Counted from the first letter of the stretch, positions 26,587 through 36,037 are shown. The stretch is DNA of 64,000 nucleotides from an uncultured Bacteroidales bacterium (GCA_902776455.1 CACYQI010000005.1:47919-111918); one strand, 5' to 3'. The notes: generated by a model from the letters alone, not told the origin. A program made the numbers and translations.

Positions 26587-28258
26587 CTCTTATTTTACGG
26601 TTTAACGATTGACGACTTATTTAATGTACAATTTAGCAATGTACAATGTACAATTGATGTACAATTTGTTTATTTTGCTTCTTACCCCTTGTCTTTTCCT
26701 CCCTCCAAAGGGGGCTAAGAGTGGGGGCGTAGAATTTTTATTTTGCAAATATACGCCAATTGTTTGAAATAAGCCCTTTTTTGAGCCGCCATTCTGCTTA
26801 AAATGTTGATAACCGATTGTTTTTGTTGATAACTGGACGTAATTATTCGCAAAAAGTGGTGTGTAACGCAAGTTCCGCCAGCTGTGGAAAGAAGTCGAAA
26901 GTAGCTTTTTTGCTTGCCCCGCCGGTACGCAGACGTCTCGTCTGCGGTCAGAGCCATTGGCGTGACACCTACGTATCTGAGCGGTAAGGAACACAGGCGC
27001 CCTCTCCCCTCCCATTGAAGGGGAACAGACCCTACCCCTGACCTCTCCCTGAAGTCATAGGCAGCAAGTCCGAAAATTCACGACACAATTTCCACCTTCT
27101 CCATAGGGCAATCGCCTCCCCTGCACGCCGTCCTTTTTCACGCTCCACGTTGTGTAAGCCGATGCTCCACGTTGCATCGCCTTTTCCTCCACGTTAACTT
27201 ACCCCTTTCCCCTTTCAATTTTCCCCTTCATTCTTTGTTTTGTTTGTCGGCATGCCATGCTGACCTAACACTTTCTTAACTCCCTTCGGCAAAAAGCCCC
27301 TTTCTAACCCGCTGATTCCCAGTAGCGATTAAAAATATGCCCATTTCCCGCTTTTTCCGGCCCTTAGTACCGTAGCAGCAAAAAAACGCCGCCAGAGCGC
27401 GACCCGATGCGAAAACTTCTGACAAACGCCCCTTTCGGCTGCGGCAAAAAGAGAAAGGAATCTCGCACAGAAAACAGAAATCAGAAAAAAATCTCACGAG
27501 GAGAGGCTAAAGGGTAATGGAAGTTCTGCCGGGAAGCTTTGACCGCAGGCGAGACGCCTGCGTACCAACCAATCCAGTCGGCCTGCCCGCGGTTCCCCTC
27601 CCATCGAAGGGGAGGGGTTAGGGGTGGGGTAGTATCTCGCACAGAAAACACATAAAAGTAGAAAGTCTTCTCACAATGAGAGGCTTCAGCCTCTTTTCCC
27701 CTCCCCTCGAAGGGGAGGGGTTAGGGGTGGGGACATTGTTACAGATATTCCCTTGTTCGAGCGGGTTTGCAATCCGCCAGAACGGGTGCAAACTATTGTT
27801 GTCCGGGGAAAATCCAGAGCACCTCTACTTATGCGCCTATTATTCGGCTTCCCTGATGAAAAGCAGTTTAAGGGGGCTTGCCAAAAGTCTCGAAGAGACG
27901 ACAGAACACAGACGGGGGTGTTAACCCCCGGTAGTAGTGCGGCAACGAAAGAAGCCCCGACAGGGCGACAGAGTTCTTAATGTGTTGTCCACTAACTTAT
28001 TGGACTTTCTGTCGCCCCTTTAGGGCTTCTTTTTCCCGCCATGTTCCTTACCGGGGGTTTCACCCCCGTCTGTGGTCTGTCGCGCCTTCGGCGCTTATTT
28101 ACCGGACACTAATAGATGCAAACAGCCCCTCCCACTTAGGGGAGGATAAGAGGGTGCTGTAGAAGGCCTCTCCCAAATCCTCCCCTAAAAGGAAGGACTT
28201 CTTGTGGGGAGGGGGAGTAAGCCTGTAGTCAGACCGGGAACTTCCCGCCAGAAACAGA
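26587..28258. repeat. 1.7-kb intergenic repeat field D
   Basis: No gene is seen. It starts with AT-rich ACAATTTAGCAATGTACAAT-type repeats (26610-26660), a CCTCC...GGGGG element (about 26690-26725), the parA promoter box, two TGTTGATAA words (26804, 26824), a CGCAGACGTCTCGTCTGCG palindrome (26927-26945) with a relative at 27541-27565, CTCCACGTTG units (27140-27200), an inverted copy of the 130-base element (about 27235-27345), CCCCTCCC-type elements (27595-27635 and 27700-27735) and a full composite element copy (about 27785-28105). Confidence 0.75.
26746..26753 (-). promoter_or_regulatory. possible promoter -7 box for parA-parB
   Basis: Minus-strand TATATTTG followed by CAAA fits TAnnTTTG, 160 bases upstream of parA. 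The AT-rich surroundings make chance matches likelier than at the other boxes. Confidence 0.45.
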
Positions 28259-28294
28259 ACATCCCGCACTCCTTTGGGATGGAATGCGGGATGT
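28259..28294 (-). terminator. terminator of the gldKLMN transcript
   Basis: Ten-base perfect arms ACATCCCGCA/TGCGGGATGT with a 16-base loop, followed on the minus strand by TCTGTTTC. It lies 39 bases after the gldN stop codon. Confidence 0.7.
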
Positions 28295-28332
28295 CCTTGT
28301 ATCGTTTCGGCGGGGCTTTTCCGCTGCCGCTG

Positions 28333-29412
28333 CTATCTTCTCTGGCGGCGGGCACTGACGCGCGGAGAAGTGTTGGCAGGAGCCTCGCTCTTCTCCTTCT
28401 TGGTAGCGCTTTCGCTGGAACCGCTCTTGGCTGTTGCTTCGGTGCGTGCCTGCTTCGACTTCTTTCCTCCGAAAAGCAAGCCCTTCGGCTTCTCTTCCTT
28501 CGTTTCCATTTCGGCCTCAAGGCTGTCCTTCTTCGTGGTGTCGGGCAGGAAGCCGTTGCCCCAGACGTTCTTCTCGAAGTCGCTGATCTGCTTCTCTATG
28601 CGTGTCTGCTCTGCCACCATGTCGCTGTCGGTCGGGCAATAGTTCTGTAGCACCTTGCCCTGCATGTTGTTGGTCTTGTAGATTTTGCCCTCGTAGCGGT
28701 TCATGGCGAAGAAGTCGTCGGCCGTCATGTTGGTGACGTTGTTGAGGTTGCTGGCCATCATGGGCAACTTGGCGAGCCAGGGAGCCACATCGTCGTAGCG
28801 AATCCAGAAGAGAGGATAGGGAGTGGCGTCGCTGCTAAACTCGTCTGCGCCTCGCATGAGGATGGGGCAGAGGGCCGTCACCTTGGTGGAGAAAGTGCCG
28901 GTGCGCTGGTCCATGTAGATGCTCTCCTTGAGGTAGTAGCGCGTTGCCTCGGCGCTCGGCACGTCGCTGTCGGCAACGGTCAGCTTTCCTCCGTTTTCTT
29001 CGTAGTAGATGCCGTAGCGCTCCAGCATGTCCTTCACGGCCAGCTTGTCCTTCTCGTCGAACGACTCGTTGCCGTCGAGCTTGTAGGTGTAGGCCGTGAC
29101 GCGACCCGTCAGGATGAGGCGGAAGAGGTAGGTGAAGAGGTTCACCTGCTTGCCCATCGGCTCAACGGGGTAGTACATCGGAGCGTTCTTGTCCTTCGTC
29201 AAATCGAGCTGCCGGTAGATGTCGCGCTTCCATACTACATCATCGGGCATAGAGACCGTGGTGGGGAACATGAGCGACGCGCGGTCGCTGCCTGCGGGCT
29301 TGGCTGCCTGCTCGGTCTTCTCAGGAGTCGGGACTCGACGCTTTGCCGGCTGAGCTTGTACGGCACTTGCCACCAGGAGCGTGACCGTTATGAGAGAAAG
29401 TATGCGTTTCAT
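28333..29412 (-). CDS. gldN: T9SS/gliding protein GldN (PorN)
   Basis: A 359-residue exported protein with a signal peptide ending at AVQAQ. The GldN core runs from VVWKRDIYRQLDLTKDKNAP (about residue 58) through LFTYLFRLILTGRVTAYTYK, KESIYMDQRTGTFSTKVTAL and YPLFWIRYDDVAPWLA to DFFAMNRYEGKIYKTNNM. A lysine/glutamate-rich, probably disordered tail follows (about 305-359). GldN forms the periplasmic ring with the lipoprotein GldK in the type IX secretion machine. Last gene of the block; gldM ends 74 bases upstream across GTTATTACG-type repeats. Confidence 0.93.
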   Translation of the reverse strand: MKRILSLITVTLLVASAVQAQPAKRRVPTPEKTEQAAKPAGSDRASLMFPTTVSMPDDVVWKRDIYRQLDLTKDKNAPMYYPVEPMGKQVNLFTYLFRLILTGRVTAYTYKLDGNESFDEKDKLAVKDMLERYGIYYEENGGKLTVADSDVPSAEATRYYLKESIYMDQRTGTFSTKVTALCPILMRGADEFSSDATPYPLFWIRYDDVAPWLAKLPMMASNLNNVTNMTADDFFAMNRYEGKIYKTNNMQGKVLQNYCPTDSDMVAEQTRIEKQISDFEKNVWGNGFLPDTTKKDSLEAEMETKEEKPKGLLFGGKKSKQARTEATAKSGSSESATKKEKSEAPANTSPRVSARRQRR

Positions 29413-29486
29413 TGCTATTATTACGTTATTACGTTATTTCGTTGTTACGTTATCTCGTTATGACGTGGGTTACGCCATGCTTTGTT

Positions 29487-31052
29487 TTATTTGATGATGA
29501 CCTCCATGACGCTGTTGAGCGTACGCTCTATGCCGTCGGGACCTGTGGCATGAATGTCTCTGATGAAGAGGTGCTTGTTGCGAGCCAGCCCGCGCATCTG
29601 AGCCTTCTGCTGGTCGGAGAACTTCGCGCCGTTGCTCTTGTAGGGCACAGCATTGCCCATTGCGTCGAAGAGAAGCATCTCGAAGCTGCTCACACGGAAG
29701 GCGATGTTCAGCAAGCCGTCGTCGATGGCCGCGCCGATGCCTTCGGTGCCCATGAGTATCTGCTTCGAGAGGCCGCCGCCCGTGAAGTGCTCTTCGCCCC
29801 CGCCGTCAGCTGCATAGGCAATGAAGGCCGTAGGGTCGGGCAACTTTCGCACGCGGAACGTGAACTTGCCCATCTCCTGCATGCGCCCTTCGCTCTCGGC
29901 TGCAACGGTGATGACGGCTTCCGTGCCAGGCGTCGTAGGCTTGGCTATGTACTTGCCCTCGCCTTTCTGCTCGAAGCTGCCGCCTGTCATGCTCACGCGC
30001 AACTTGCTGCTCGGGATGCCGGGCACCGAGACGCTCATCGGGTTGTCGTAGCCCGCATAGAGCACATTCATGATGTCTGCGCTCACCGTCGCACTGGGAG
30101 CCACGACGCTGTACTTCTGAGAGAAGTCGCGACGTACCTTCTCTCCCGAGCCGTTCAGCATTTCGATGTAGCCGCTGAACGTGAAGTCGCCCGTCTTCGT
30201 ACACACGGTTTCGTACAGACCCTTGTCGCTCTGTATCTGCTTGCCGCCGATGTAGATGGTCGGGCGACGCGTCGTATCGACGGCAGCCATGATGATCTGT
30301 GCACTGAAGCGACCGCCTTGCACCACGGTCTGAGCATTGGGAATGACGTAGGCATTCAGCTGGTTGACGCGGATGTCCTTCACGTCAACATTGCTGATGA
30401 GGTTGTGGAGCACTTCGCCTTCGGCCGTGCGCACATCATTCTGCAACTTGGTAAGCAGCGTTACGGCTGCAGCTGTAGGCATGTTCTCGAAGGCATATTC
30501 CTGCCAATTCTTGCCGAGGACCTTTCCCTTGGTTGGCACTTCGGTGGAAAGATTGCTGCTGATAATCTCTCGTTTCTCCTTGTCCGTCACCATCTTCACG
30601 ATGCGTTCGCGATAGTTGTTGATGGCATTGAAGAGTTCTTTGCCGCGTCCCGTGCCAGGAGCAAGCATTACCTGCGTGCTGGCTTCCAAGTCTTCGCGGT
30701 TCTTTATGTTGTTGACGTCAGCTTCCTTGCCGTCGCTCTTACGAACGATGGCCTCCTTCAGCTCCTCTGCAAGATTGTAGAGTGAGTCGCTCATGCCACG
30801 AACATATTGTGCCTTCTCGTACCATTGTTTCACCTTCGCAGGGTTGTTCTTCATCTGCTGGTCGAAGGTGCTGTAGATGCCCATGTTGGATTTGGAGGCA
30901 TTGTCGGTACTCTTCTTCAACCCGTCTGCCACAAGAGAGAAACCTTCGAGTACGTCGGTCGATACGTTGAGTGCCAGCATGGCCAACAGCACCAGGTACA
31001 TCAGATTTATCATCTTCTGACGGGGCGATATCCTTTTCTTCTTTATAGGCAT
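29487..31052 (-). CDS. gldM: T9SS/gliding motor protein GldM (PorM)
   Basis: A 521-residue protein with a single N-terminal membrane helix (KMINLMYLVLLAMLALNVST, residues 13-32), preceded by a basic cytoplasmic head, and a long periplasmic shaft of beta domains, ending in the conserved C-terminal region around GLARNKHLFIRDIHATGPDG. Helix residue Glu after LNVSTDVLEGF is part of the proton-motor coupling region with GldL. Together they power T9SS and gliding. The gap to gldL contains a TATTCTGAATG-type repeat (31059-31112) also found at 63.86 kb. Confidence 0.94.
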   Translation of the reverse strand: MPIKKKRISPRQKMINLMYLVLLAMLALNVSTDVLEGFSLVADGLKKSTDNASKSNMGIYSTFDQQMKNNPAKVKQWYEKAQYVRGMSDSLYNLAEELKEAIVRKSDGKEADVNNIKNREDLEASTQVMLAPGTGRGKELFNAINNYRERIVKMVTDKEKREIISSNLSTEVPTKGKVLGKNWQEYAFENMPTAAAVTLLTKLQNDVRTAEGEVLHNLISNVDVKDIRVNQLNAYVIPNAQTVVQGGRFSAQIIMAAVDTTRRPTIYIGGKQIQSDKGLYETVCTKTGDFTFSGYIEMLNGSGEKVRRDFSQKYSVVAPSATVSADIMNVLYAGYDNPMSVSVPGIPSSKLRVSMTGGSFEQKGEGKYIAKPTTPGTEAVITVAAESEGRMQEMGKFTFRVRKLPDPTAFIAYAADGGGEEHFTGGGLSKQILMGTEGIGAAIDDGLLNIAFRVSSFEMLLFDAMGNAVPYKSNGAKFSDQQKAQMRGLARNKHLFIRDIHATGPDGIERTLNSVMEVIIK

Positions 31053-31120
31053 TGCTTTCTGAATAGTCGGATTATTCTGAATGCTCTGAGTATTCTGGTT
31101 TATCGGAATACGGTGAGCTT

Positions 31121-31984
31121 TTACTTCTCGCTTTGTGTTGCGCCGGGCACACTGCCCATGTTGATGGTGAGGGCGCCGATCATGCGGGCATAGACGTTGT
31201 TGAGTTCCTCAATCTGCTGGGCCATGCGGCGCGTTTGCTCATCGATTTGCTCGATGGTTCCTACCTGCTTGCTGATGTTGCGCAGCTGGAGTTCGTAAAC
31301 AGTGGCAATGCCGGTGAGCGAACGGTTGAGGTTCTCCATCTCTTCGCTATCGGTGGTCATGCGCTCAGCCTGTTTTCTGACGCGCGACAGGACGTCGGTG
31401 AGTTCGGTAAGCTCTTCGGCGTAGTTCTTGACAGCCTCTTCGATGGCAGCGGGATCTGTAGCCTTGATTTGGTTGGGGTCCACGGCGGGGCCGCCGTTCT
31501 GTATCTGTTCGAGGGCGAGCTGTGCCTGTGCTGCGGCCTGACCTGCTGCGGCGAGGTTGGCTGCAGCTGCGCTCAAGCCTGTGCCTGCTGCCAGTGCATC
31601 GGGGTCGATGTTACCGTTGGCAGCGACTGTGCCGCCAGCCACGATGGGTGCTCCTCCACCGATGACGATGGGACCTTCCGGCACTTCGGCTCCTTCGGGC
31701 AACGGAGTACCGCCTGCCACGACGATTGCCTGCCCTCCGCCCACTGCGTTGCTTGTCTCGCCGCTGGGCACTTTCTCGTAGGTCTTCTCGAAGCCTGAGA
31801 TGAAGAACACCAGCACTTCCGTTATCATGCTGACGAACAGAATCTCGTTAGCACCGGGGATGTGTGTCAGTTTGAACAAGGCACCTAAGACGACGACTGC
31901 AGCACCCCAGCTGTAGGCATAGTTCATAAATACTTGGCCGGACGGGGAGTCCATCCATTTTTGAAGTTTTGCTATAGGATTCAT
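31121..31984 (-). CDS. gldL: T9SS/gliding motor protein GldL (PorL)
   Basis: A 287-residue protein. Two N-terminal membrane helices (about 18-37, VFMNYAYSWGAAVVVLGALF, and 45-62, EILFVSMITEVLVFFISGFE) carry the conserved Glu in SMITEVLVFFISGFE thought to be the proton-path residue. The cytoplasmic part is glycine/alanine-rich and then coiled coil (about 185-280). It forms the pentameric stator-like base of the GldLM motor. gldK ends 52 bases upstream. Confidence 0.93.
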   Translation of the reverse strand: MNPIAKLQKWMDSPSGQVFMNYAYSWGAAVVVLGALFKLTHIPGANEILFVSMITEVLVFFISGFEKTYEKVPSGETSNAVGGGQAIVVAGGTPLPEGAEVPEGPIVIGGGAPIVAGGTVAANGNIDPDALAAGTGLSAAAANLAAAGQAAAQAQLALEQIQNGGPAVDPNQIKATDPAAIEEAVKNYAEELTELTDVLSRVRKQAERMTTDSEEMENLNRSLTGIATVYELQLRNISKQVGTIEQIDEQTRRMAQQIEELNNVYARMIGALTINMGSVPGATQSEK

Positions 31985-32036
31985 GATGTTTGTATCTTTT
32001 CTGTTGAATGATTTGTTTTGATGGGGAAGAAGTGTT

Positions 32037-33572
32037 TTAGCGTCGTGTCTTGCGTGTGCTGAGCGTTTGTCCTGTGGAGGATGTCTTTGGACTCTTGCTC
32101 TTTCCGCCTTTTGCGGCGTTGCTGTTGCTGCCGTTTGCTTTGTTTGTGCCGGACTTGTCGTTGACCATGGTGCGGACGCAACGGAAGCCGATGAAGCATC
32201 GCGGCTGGTTCTGGTATTCGTAAGAGCGCCATGCGCTGCGTATCATGCTCTCAGGGTCTTTCCAGGAGCCTCCACGCACGGACTTCTTCTTCAGGCGGTA
32301 GGGGTCTTCCTTGGCTGCGTTGTAGGAGAGTTCCGGGTTCATGTCTGCCATGCTTTCCACGCCGGCTTCTGTATAGACGGTGCTGGTCCATTCGGCCACG
32401 TTGCCTGCCATGTCGTAGAGTCCGTTGCTGTTGGCGCTGAAGATGCCGCACTTGCTGGTGATGAGCGAGCCGTCCTGGGTGTAGTTGCCCCGGTCGGGTT
32501 TGAAGTTGGCATAGAAGCATCCTTTGTCGCTCTTCACCTCTTTGCTTTCCCAGGGGAACGGGTTGCCTTCTTTGCCTCGTGCTGCGTACTCCCATTCCAC
32601 TTCGCTGGGCAGGCGGTAGCGCTGTATTTGCTTGGCGTAGCCTCCCAGTCCTTTCATGAGGAAGTTGGTGCGCCATGCGCAGAAGGCATTCGCTTGTTCC
32701 CAGGTGATGCCTACTACGGGATAGTCGTCGAAGGCAGGGTTGGAGAAGTAGAGCTTCATGTAGCGCTCGTTGTTGGCGTTCTGGAAGTCGTTGACCCAGC
32801 AAGTGGTGTCGGGGTATATATTAACAATGTATGTGTTGAGGAAGTCCCACGGTCCGGAGAGCGGGCGCGTGATGGTCTGTCGCTGGATGTGTCCGTCGTC
32901 GTCTATCCATGCTGTGTCCTTGCTGATGATGACCTGCTCGGTGGGGACGGCGTGGTCTGTGTTGAGGTCACGCTCTTCGGGGTTGAGGCGGTACTTTCGC
33001 TGTGCGGCAGCCACGTAGTCGTAGATTTCGTAGCGATAGTTCATCTGGCTTGCGTCGAGCATCTTAGTGCCGTCGATGGGATGGATGACATAGACGCTCT
33101 GTATTGCGCGGTCTTCATCCTCGTTGGCCTTTCGCCAGGGAATGTTTTTGCTCCAGTCGAGGTGAGGCGTGATGGGGTTTCCTTCCTTGTCCTCCTCGAT
33201 TTTGTACGTTTCGTCGCCTCCGTAGGCTGGGTCGGCGAGTCGCTCGCGGATGATGCTGTCGCGCACCCAGTTGACGAACTGTCGGTACTTGGCGTTGCTC
33301 ACCTCGTGCTGGTCCATCCAGAATCCGTCCACGCTGATGTCGCGCAGGGGGAAGTCGGTGCCCCAGAGAGTATCGTTCTTTTCGAGACCGATTTTGAGGG
33401 AGCCTTTGTGAACGGCAACCATGCCGAAGGGGGTAGGCTCTGAGACGGCAGAGCCTTTGACACCGGTGATTTCGCCGCCTACGGCGTTAGCCGATGAGCT
33501 GGAGCCGAGGCAGGAGGCCAGTGCCATGCAGCCTATGGCCGCACCTACTAAAAACAGACTTGTTGTCTTCAT
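32037..33572 (-). CDS. gldK: T9SS/gliding lipoprotein GldK (PorK)
   Basis: A 511-residue lipoprotein: signal peptide with lipobox LASC (MKTTSLFLVGAAIGCMALASC). A formylglycine-generating-enzyme-like fold covers about 50-480, with DISVDGFWMDQHEVSNAKYR, YPVVGITWEQANAFCAWRT, RYRLPSEVEWEYAARG, NGLYDMAGNVAEWTS and SVRGGSWKDP. Terminal residues are a basic serine/threonine-rich tail. GldK is the outer-membrane-anchored ring partner of GldN; the enzyme fold is not known to be catalytic in this family. The gap before it holds an unusual CCTAGG array. Confidence 0.94.
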   Translation of the reverse strand: MKTTSLFLVGAAIGCMALASCLGSSSSANAVGGEITGVKGSAVSEPTPFGMVAVHKGSLKIGLEKNDTLWGTDFPLRDISVDGFWMDQHEVSNAKYRQFVNWVRDSIIRERLADPAYGGDETYKIEEDKEGNPITPHLDWSKNIPWRKANEDEDRAIQSVYVIHPIDGTKMLDASQMNYRYEIYDYVAAAQRKYRLNPEERDLNTDHAVPTEQVIISKDTAWIDDDGHIQRQTITRPLSGPWDFLNTYIVNIYPDTTCWVNDFQNANNERYMKLYFSNPAFDDYPVVGITWEQANAFCAWRTNFLMKGLGGYAKQIQRYRLPSEVEWEYAARGKEGNPFPWESKEVKSDKGCFYANFKPDRGNYTQDGSLITSKCGIFSANSNGLYDMAGNVAEWTSTVYTEAGVESMADMNPELSYNAAKEDPYRLKKKSVRGGSWKDPESMIRSAWRSYEYQNQPRCFIGFRCVRTMVNDKSGTNKANGSNSNAAKGGKSKSPKTSSTGQTLSTRKTRR

Positions 33573-33582
33573 AGCTGAGTAT

Positions 33583-33716
33583 TTATAGGATATCCTAGGG
33601 GTTTCTAGGTTTTCCTAGGGTTTTTTCTAGGTTTTTTTTCTAGGGTTTTCTAGGCTTTCCTAGGTTTTCCTAGGGTTTCCTAGGTTTTCCTAGGCTTTTC
33701 TAGGGTTTCTTTGTTT
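33583..33716. repeat. CCTAGG/TCTAGG array between porP-like gene and gldK
   Basis: Eleven copies of CTAGG in 134 bases, spaced 8-13 bases apart and separated by T-runs (unit about TTTTCCTAGG). The tract occupies essentially the whole space between the PorP/SprF-like stop codon and the gldK start. Confidence 0.9.
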
Positions 33717-33723
33717 TCTTTTT

Positions 33724-34662
33724 CTATAGCAGTCGGACGGACTTGTGCAGGTTCTTTCCTTTCTTATATATATCGAGTTCGTGCTGATATCCGATGAGTA
33801 TTTCGTGTGTTCCGTTGAGTGCTCCCACTCCTCCGGTGTAGATTTCGTAGGAGTATCCGATGTTGATTCCGTGGAAGTCGAAGCCGAGGAGTACGCCTAC
33901 GCTGATGGTCGGGCTGTACATGATGCCGCCGTAGATTTTGTGCTTGTTGCCGTCGTAGAGGAGTCGGGCGTTGATGTCGCCTCTCCAGAACATGAGGTCG
34001 GAGCGCAGCATGGCGTCCATGGCGAGTTTGTAGCGCGGTTGGCGGAAGCTGAGGGTGTAGCCTCCTTGCACCATGAAGGTGGGTTCTATGCTCACTTCGT
34101 GCGTCTTGTCGTCGCCGAGCTTGAGGGTTGGCCCGAGCAGATGGATGGCGCTGACGCCTGCGTACCAGAGCTTTTTGTAGGTGTAGCGCAGTCCGATGTC
34201 GAGGTCGAAGGCGTTGCCTTTCACGTCGCTTGTAGCGAAGGCGGGGTCTCCGGTTTCGTTGAGGTCGAGCTTAGAGCCGTTGAATCCTACCATGAGTAGT
34301 GCCGGCCGTATGCCGATGCTTGCGCGTCCGCCGAGGAATTTCTGGTGGAAGGCGTACTGCAGCTGTATCTTCTTGTTCGTGAAGGCGCCTATGTTGTCGT
34401 TGAGGAACGCGGCGCCCACGCCGTGTTTCGGCCCGATGAAGAAGAGCGGCATGTCGGCGTTGAAGACCATAGTCATGGGAGCTCCTTCGAAGCCGACCAT
34501 CTGCATGCTGACGCCCGCCTGTACGTTCAGTTTGCTGTCCAGCCCCGCCGCTGCGGGGTTGTAGTAGGACTGCAGCGCCCAAGTGTTGGTAAACGCCGCG
34601 TCGAACTGTGCCCTTGCCGTGAGGGACACGATGAGCATACCTATCCAGAGCAGTCTTTTCAT
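33724..34662 (-). CDS. PorP/SprF-family T9SS membrane protein
   Basis: A 312-residue outer-membrane beta-barrel. I start at 34660-34662, which gives a clean signal peptide (MKRLLWIGMLIVSLTARAQ); a longer frame upstream adds 24 residues and has no support. The family motif follows the cleavage site: FTNTWALQSYYNPAAAG. Further segments HGVGAAFLNDNIGAFTNKKI and IYGGIMYSPTISVGVLLGFD are typical strands. PorP/SprF proteins accompany gldKLMN and help anchor or secrete surface adhesins. It is first of the T9SS block here. Confidence 0.88.
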   Translation of the reverse strand: MKRLLWIGMLIVSLTARAQFDAAFTNTWALQSYYNPAAAGLDSKLNVQAGVSMQMVGFEGAPMTMVFNADMPLFFIGPKHGVGAAFLNDNIGAFTNKKIQLQYAFHQKFLGGRASIGIRPALLMVGFNGSKLDLNETGDPAFATSDVKGNAFDLDIGLRYTYKKLWYAGVSAIHLLGPTLKLGDDKTHEVSIEPTFMVQGGYTLSFRQPRYKLAMDAMLRSDLMFWRGDINARLLYDGNKHKIYGGIMYSPTISVGVLLGFDFHGINIGYSYEIYTGGVGALNGTHEILIGYQHELDIYKKGKNLHKSVRLL

Positions 34663-35188
34663 CCTGTCTATTATAACGATGTGGATTGCCGGTTTATTGT
34701 GTCGGGGCACGCATAATTTCGTAGAAAGGTACAATTTTTATTCCTTTTTGCCCAAATCGGCCGTTAGAATGTGTTCCGGCGTGCTGTTTCTGCCTGACAT
34801 GACGACGGCGGAAATGCCGGCTCCGCAATTCTCCTGCGATGCTTCCCGAAGGAGGGGGGGAGCGATGCTTTGCGGAGGTTTTGTAAAGATTTTTTTCGTT
34901 GTTTTCGGTTTCGGCGAGCCGTTTTCCGAGATGCTCCACGGAGAATCGGCTTACACTCCACGGAGAATTGGCCTACACTCCACGGAGAATCGGCTTACGC
35001 TCCACGTTGTTTCGGCCCACGCTCCACGGAGCATTTTCGAGGAAAACAGGCGGCGCGGGCAAGTGCCTCATAGTGAAGCTGTTGAGCGGGCTGCCTGGTT
35101 TACCCGCCGACGCGCTTCCTTTGCGGAGCTGCGGCCTGCGGGGTGATGTCGTGAAAAATTCGGGGTGTAAGCGTTGCCGCCGGAGTGT
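34663..35188. repeat. intergenic stretch upstream of the T9SS block
   Basis: Contains a possible minus-strand promoter and, at 34928-35035, five tandem-like units of CTCCACGGAGAATCGGCCTA. The remainder (35040-35188) is GC-rich without a recognisable gene or hairpin. Confidence 0.65.
34724..34731 (-). promoter_or_regulatory. possible -7 box for the T9SS block
   Basis: Minus-strand TACCTTTC, one mismatch (final base) to TAnnTTTG, 62 bases upstream of the PorP/SprF-like start. Confidence 0.4.
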
Positions 35189-35884
35189 CTAAGGTTTTCT
35201 GAAGTCTTCCCAGCCGTCGATGTCTTCGAGGAAGGTGGCGTTCTGCTTCGGAGCGGCATTCTGGTACGCTTCCTTGCTGACCTCGTTGTAGGTCGAATCG
35301 TTTCCGAGGAAGTACTGTATGCCGCTGGAGACCATCTCGTTGTTCTGGATGGCGAACTTCTCGCGTGTCTCGCCTTTGGCGGCTGGCATGCTGTTCTTCA
35401 GCCTGATGAACTGCGAGATGAGGGCGCCGTCGCGGTTGGAGCCGTTGCGCATGATGATGCCGTCGGGCGTGATGCCGAGGCCGATGCGCTCGTGGTCAAC
35501 GAAGGTGATGAGGTTCAGCGTGTCCTTCGCATAGGAATAGATGGCGGCATAGGGCGGGTCGCTGCGCAAGAGCACTTCGGGCACTTCGTCGCCGTCCAAG
35601 TCGGTGGAGATGAAGAGGATGGGCAAGTGCTGCTTGTAGTCCAGCGCTTTCCTCTTGTGTACTTCGCTGGTGCTTTCTATCAGCTTCCAGGCGGCCGAAA
35701 GCGCCTCCTTGGAACAGGGCAGGGGCACCTTGGCAAGTTCGGTGTACTCCAAGCTGTTGTCCGTCAGGATGGTTGTCAGGGAGTCGCCCTTCCCCTTTTT
35801 GCCATCTTTCGACTGGAAGTAGTCGCAGCTCGTTGGCAGCAATGTGGCTGAAGCCAGTACTATGGAATAGAGAAACCTTCTCAT
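35189..35884 (-). CDS. hypothetical lipoprotein
   Basis: A 231-residue protein whose start (MRRFLYSIVLASATLLPTSC) gives a signal peptide with a lipobox-like LPTSC, so it is probably lipidated at Cys20. A charged linker DYFQSKDGKKGKGDS follows, then a compact domain of alternating strands that resembles repeat-in-the-envelope proteins with FISTDLDGDEVPEVLLRSDP; the DLDGD stretch looks like a calcium-binding or FG-GAP-like loop. No family is recognised with confidence. Transcribed alone from TAACTTTG at 35916-35923. Confidence 0.75.
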   Translation of the reverse strand: MRRFLYSIVLASATLLPTSCDYFQSKDGKKGKGDSLTTILTDNSLEYTELAKVPLPCSKEALSAAWKLIESTSEVHKRKALDYKQHLPILFISTDLDGDEVPEVLLRSDPPYAAIYSYAKDTLNLITFVDHERIGLGITPDGIIMRNGSNRDGALISQFIRLKNSMPAAKGETREKFAIQNNEMVSSGIQYFLGNDSTYNEVSKEAYQNAAPKQNATFLEDIDGWEDFRKP

Positions 35885-35915
35885 GGGTTCTGCGGTTTTT
35901 ACGGTTATGCGAAGG

Positions 35916-35923
35916 CAAAGTTA
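35916..35923 (-). promoter_or_regulatory. promoter -7 box for the lipoprotein gene
   Basis: Minus-strand TAACTTTG followed by CC, 32 bases upstream of the lipoprotein start codon. Confidence 0.6.
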
Positions 35924-36029
35924 CGACTTCTTTTTCTTCTGACCAAAGAAAGTAGTGGAATTTTTACCCGAAAGGCACGATAAACAATAAAAAGTAGGGA
36001 AAGTTCACCTACTTTCGTCTTTTTTTCAC

Positions 36030-36037
36030 TATCTTTG
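36030..36037 (+). promoter_or_regulatory. promoter -7 box for glyS
   Basis: TATCTTTG followed by CAGC, perfect TAnnTTTG, 238 bases upstream of the glyS start; no closer box is visible. Confidence 0.6.
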
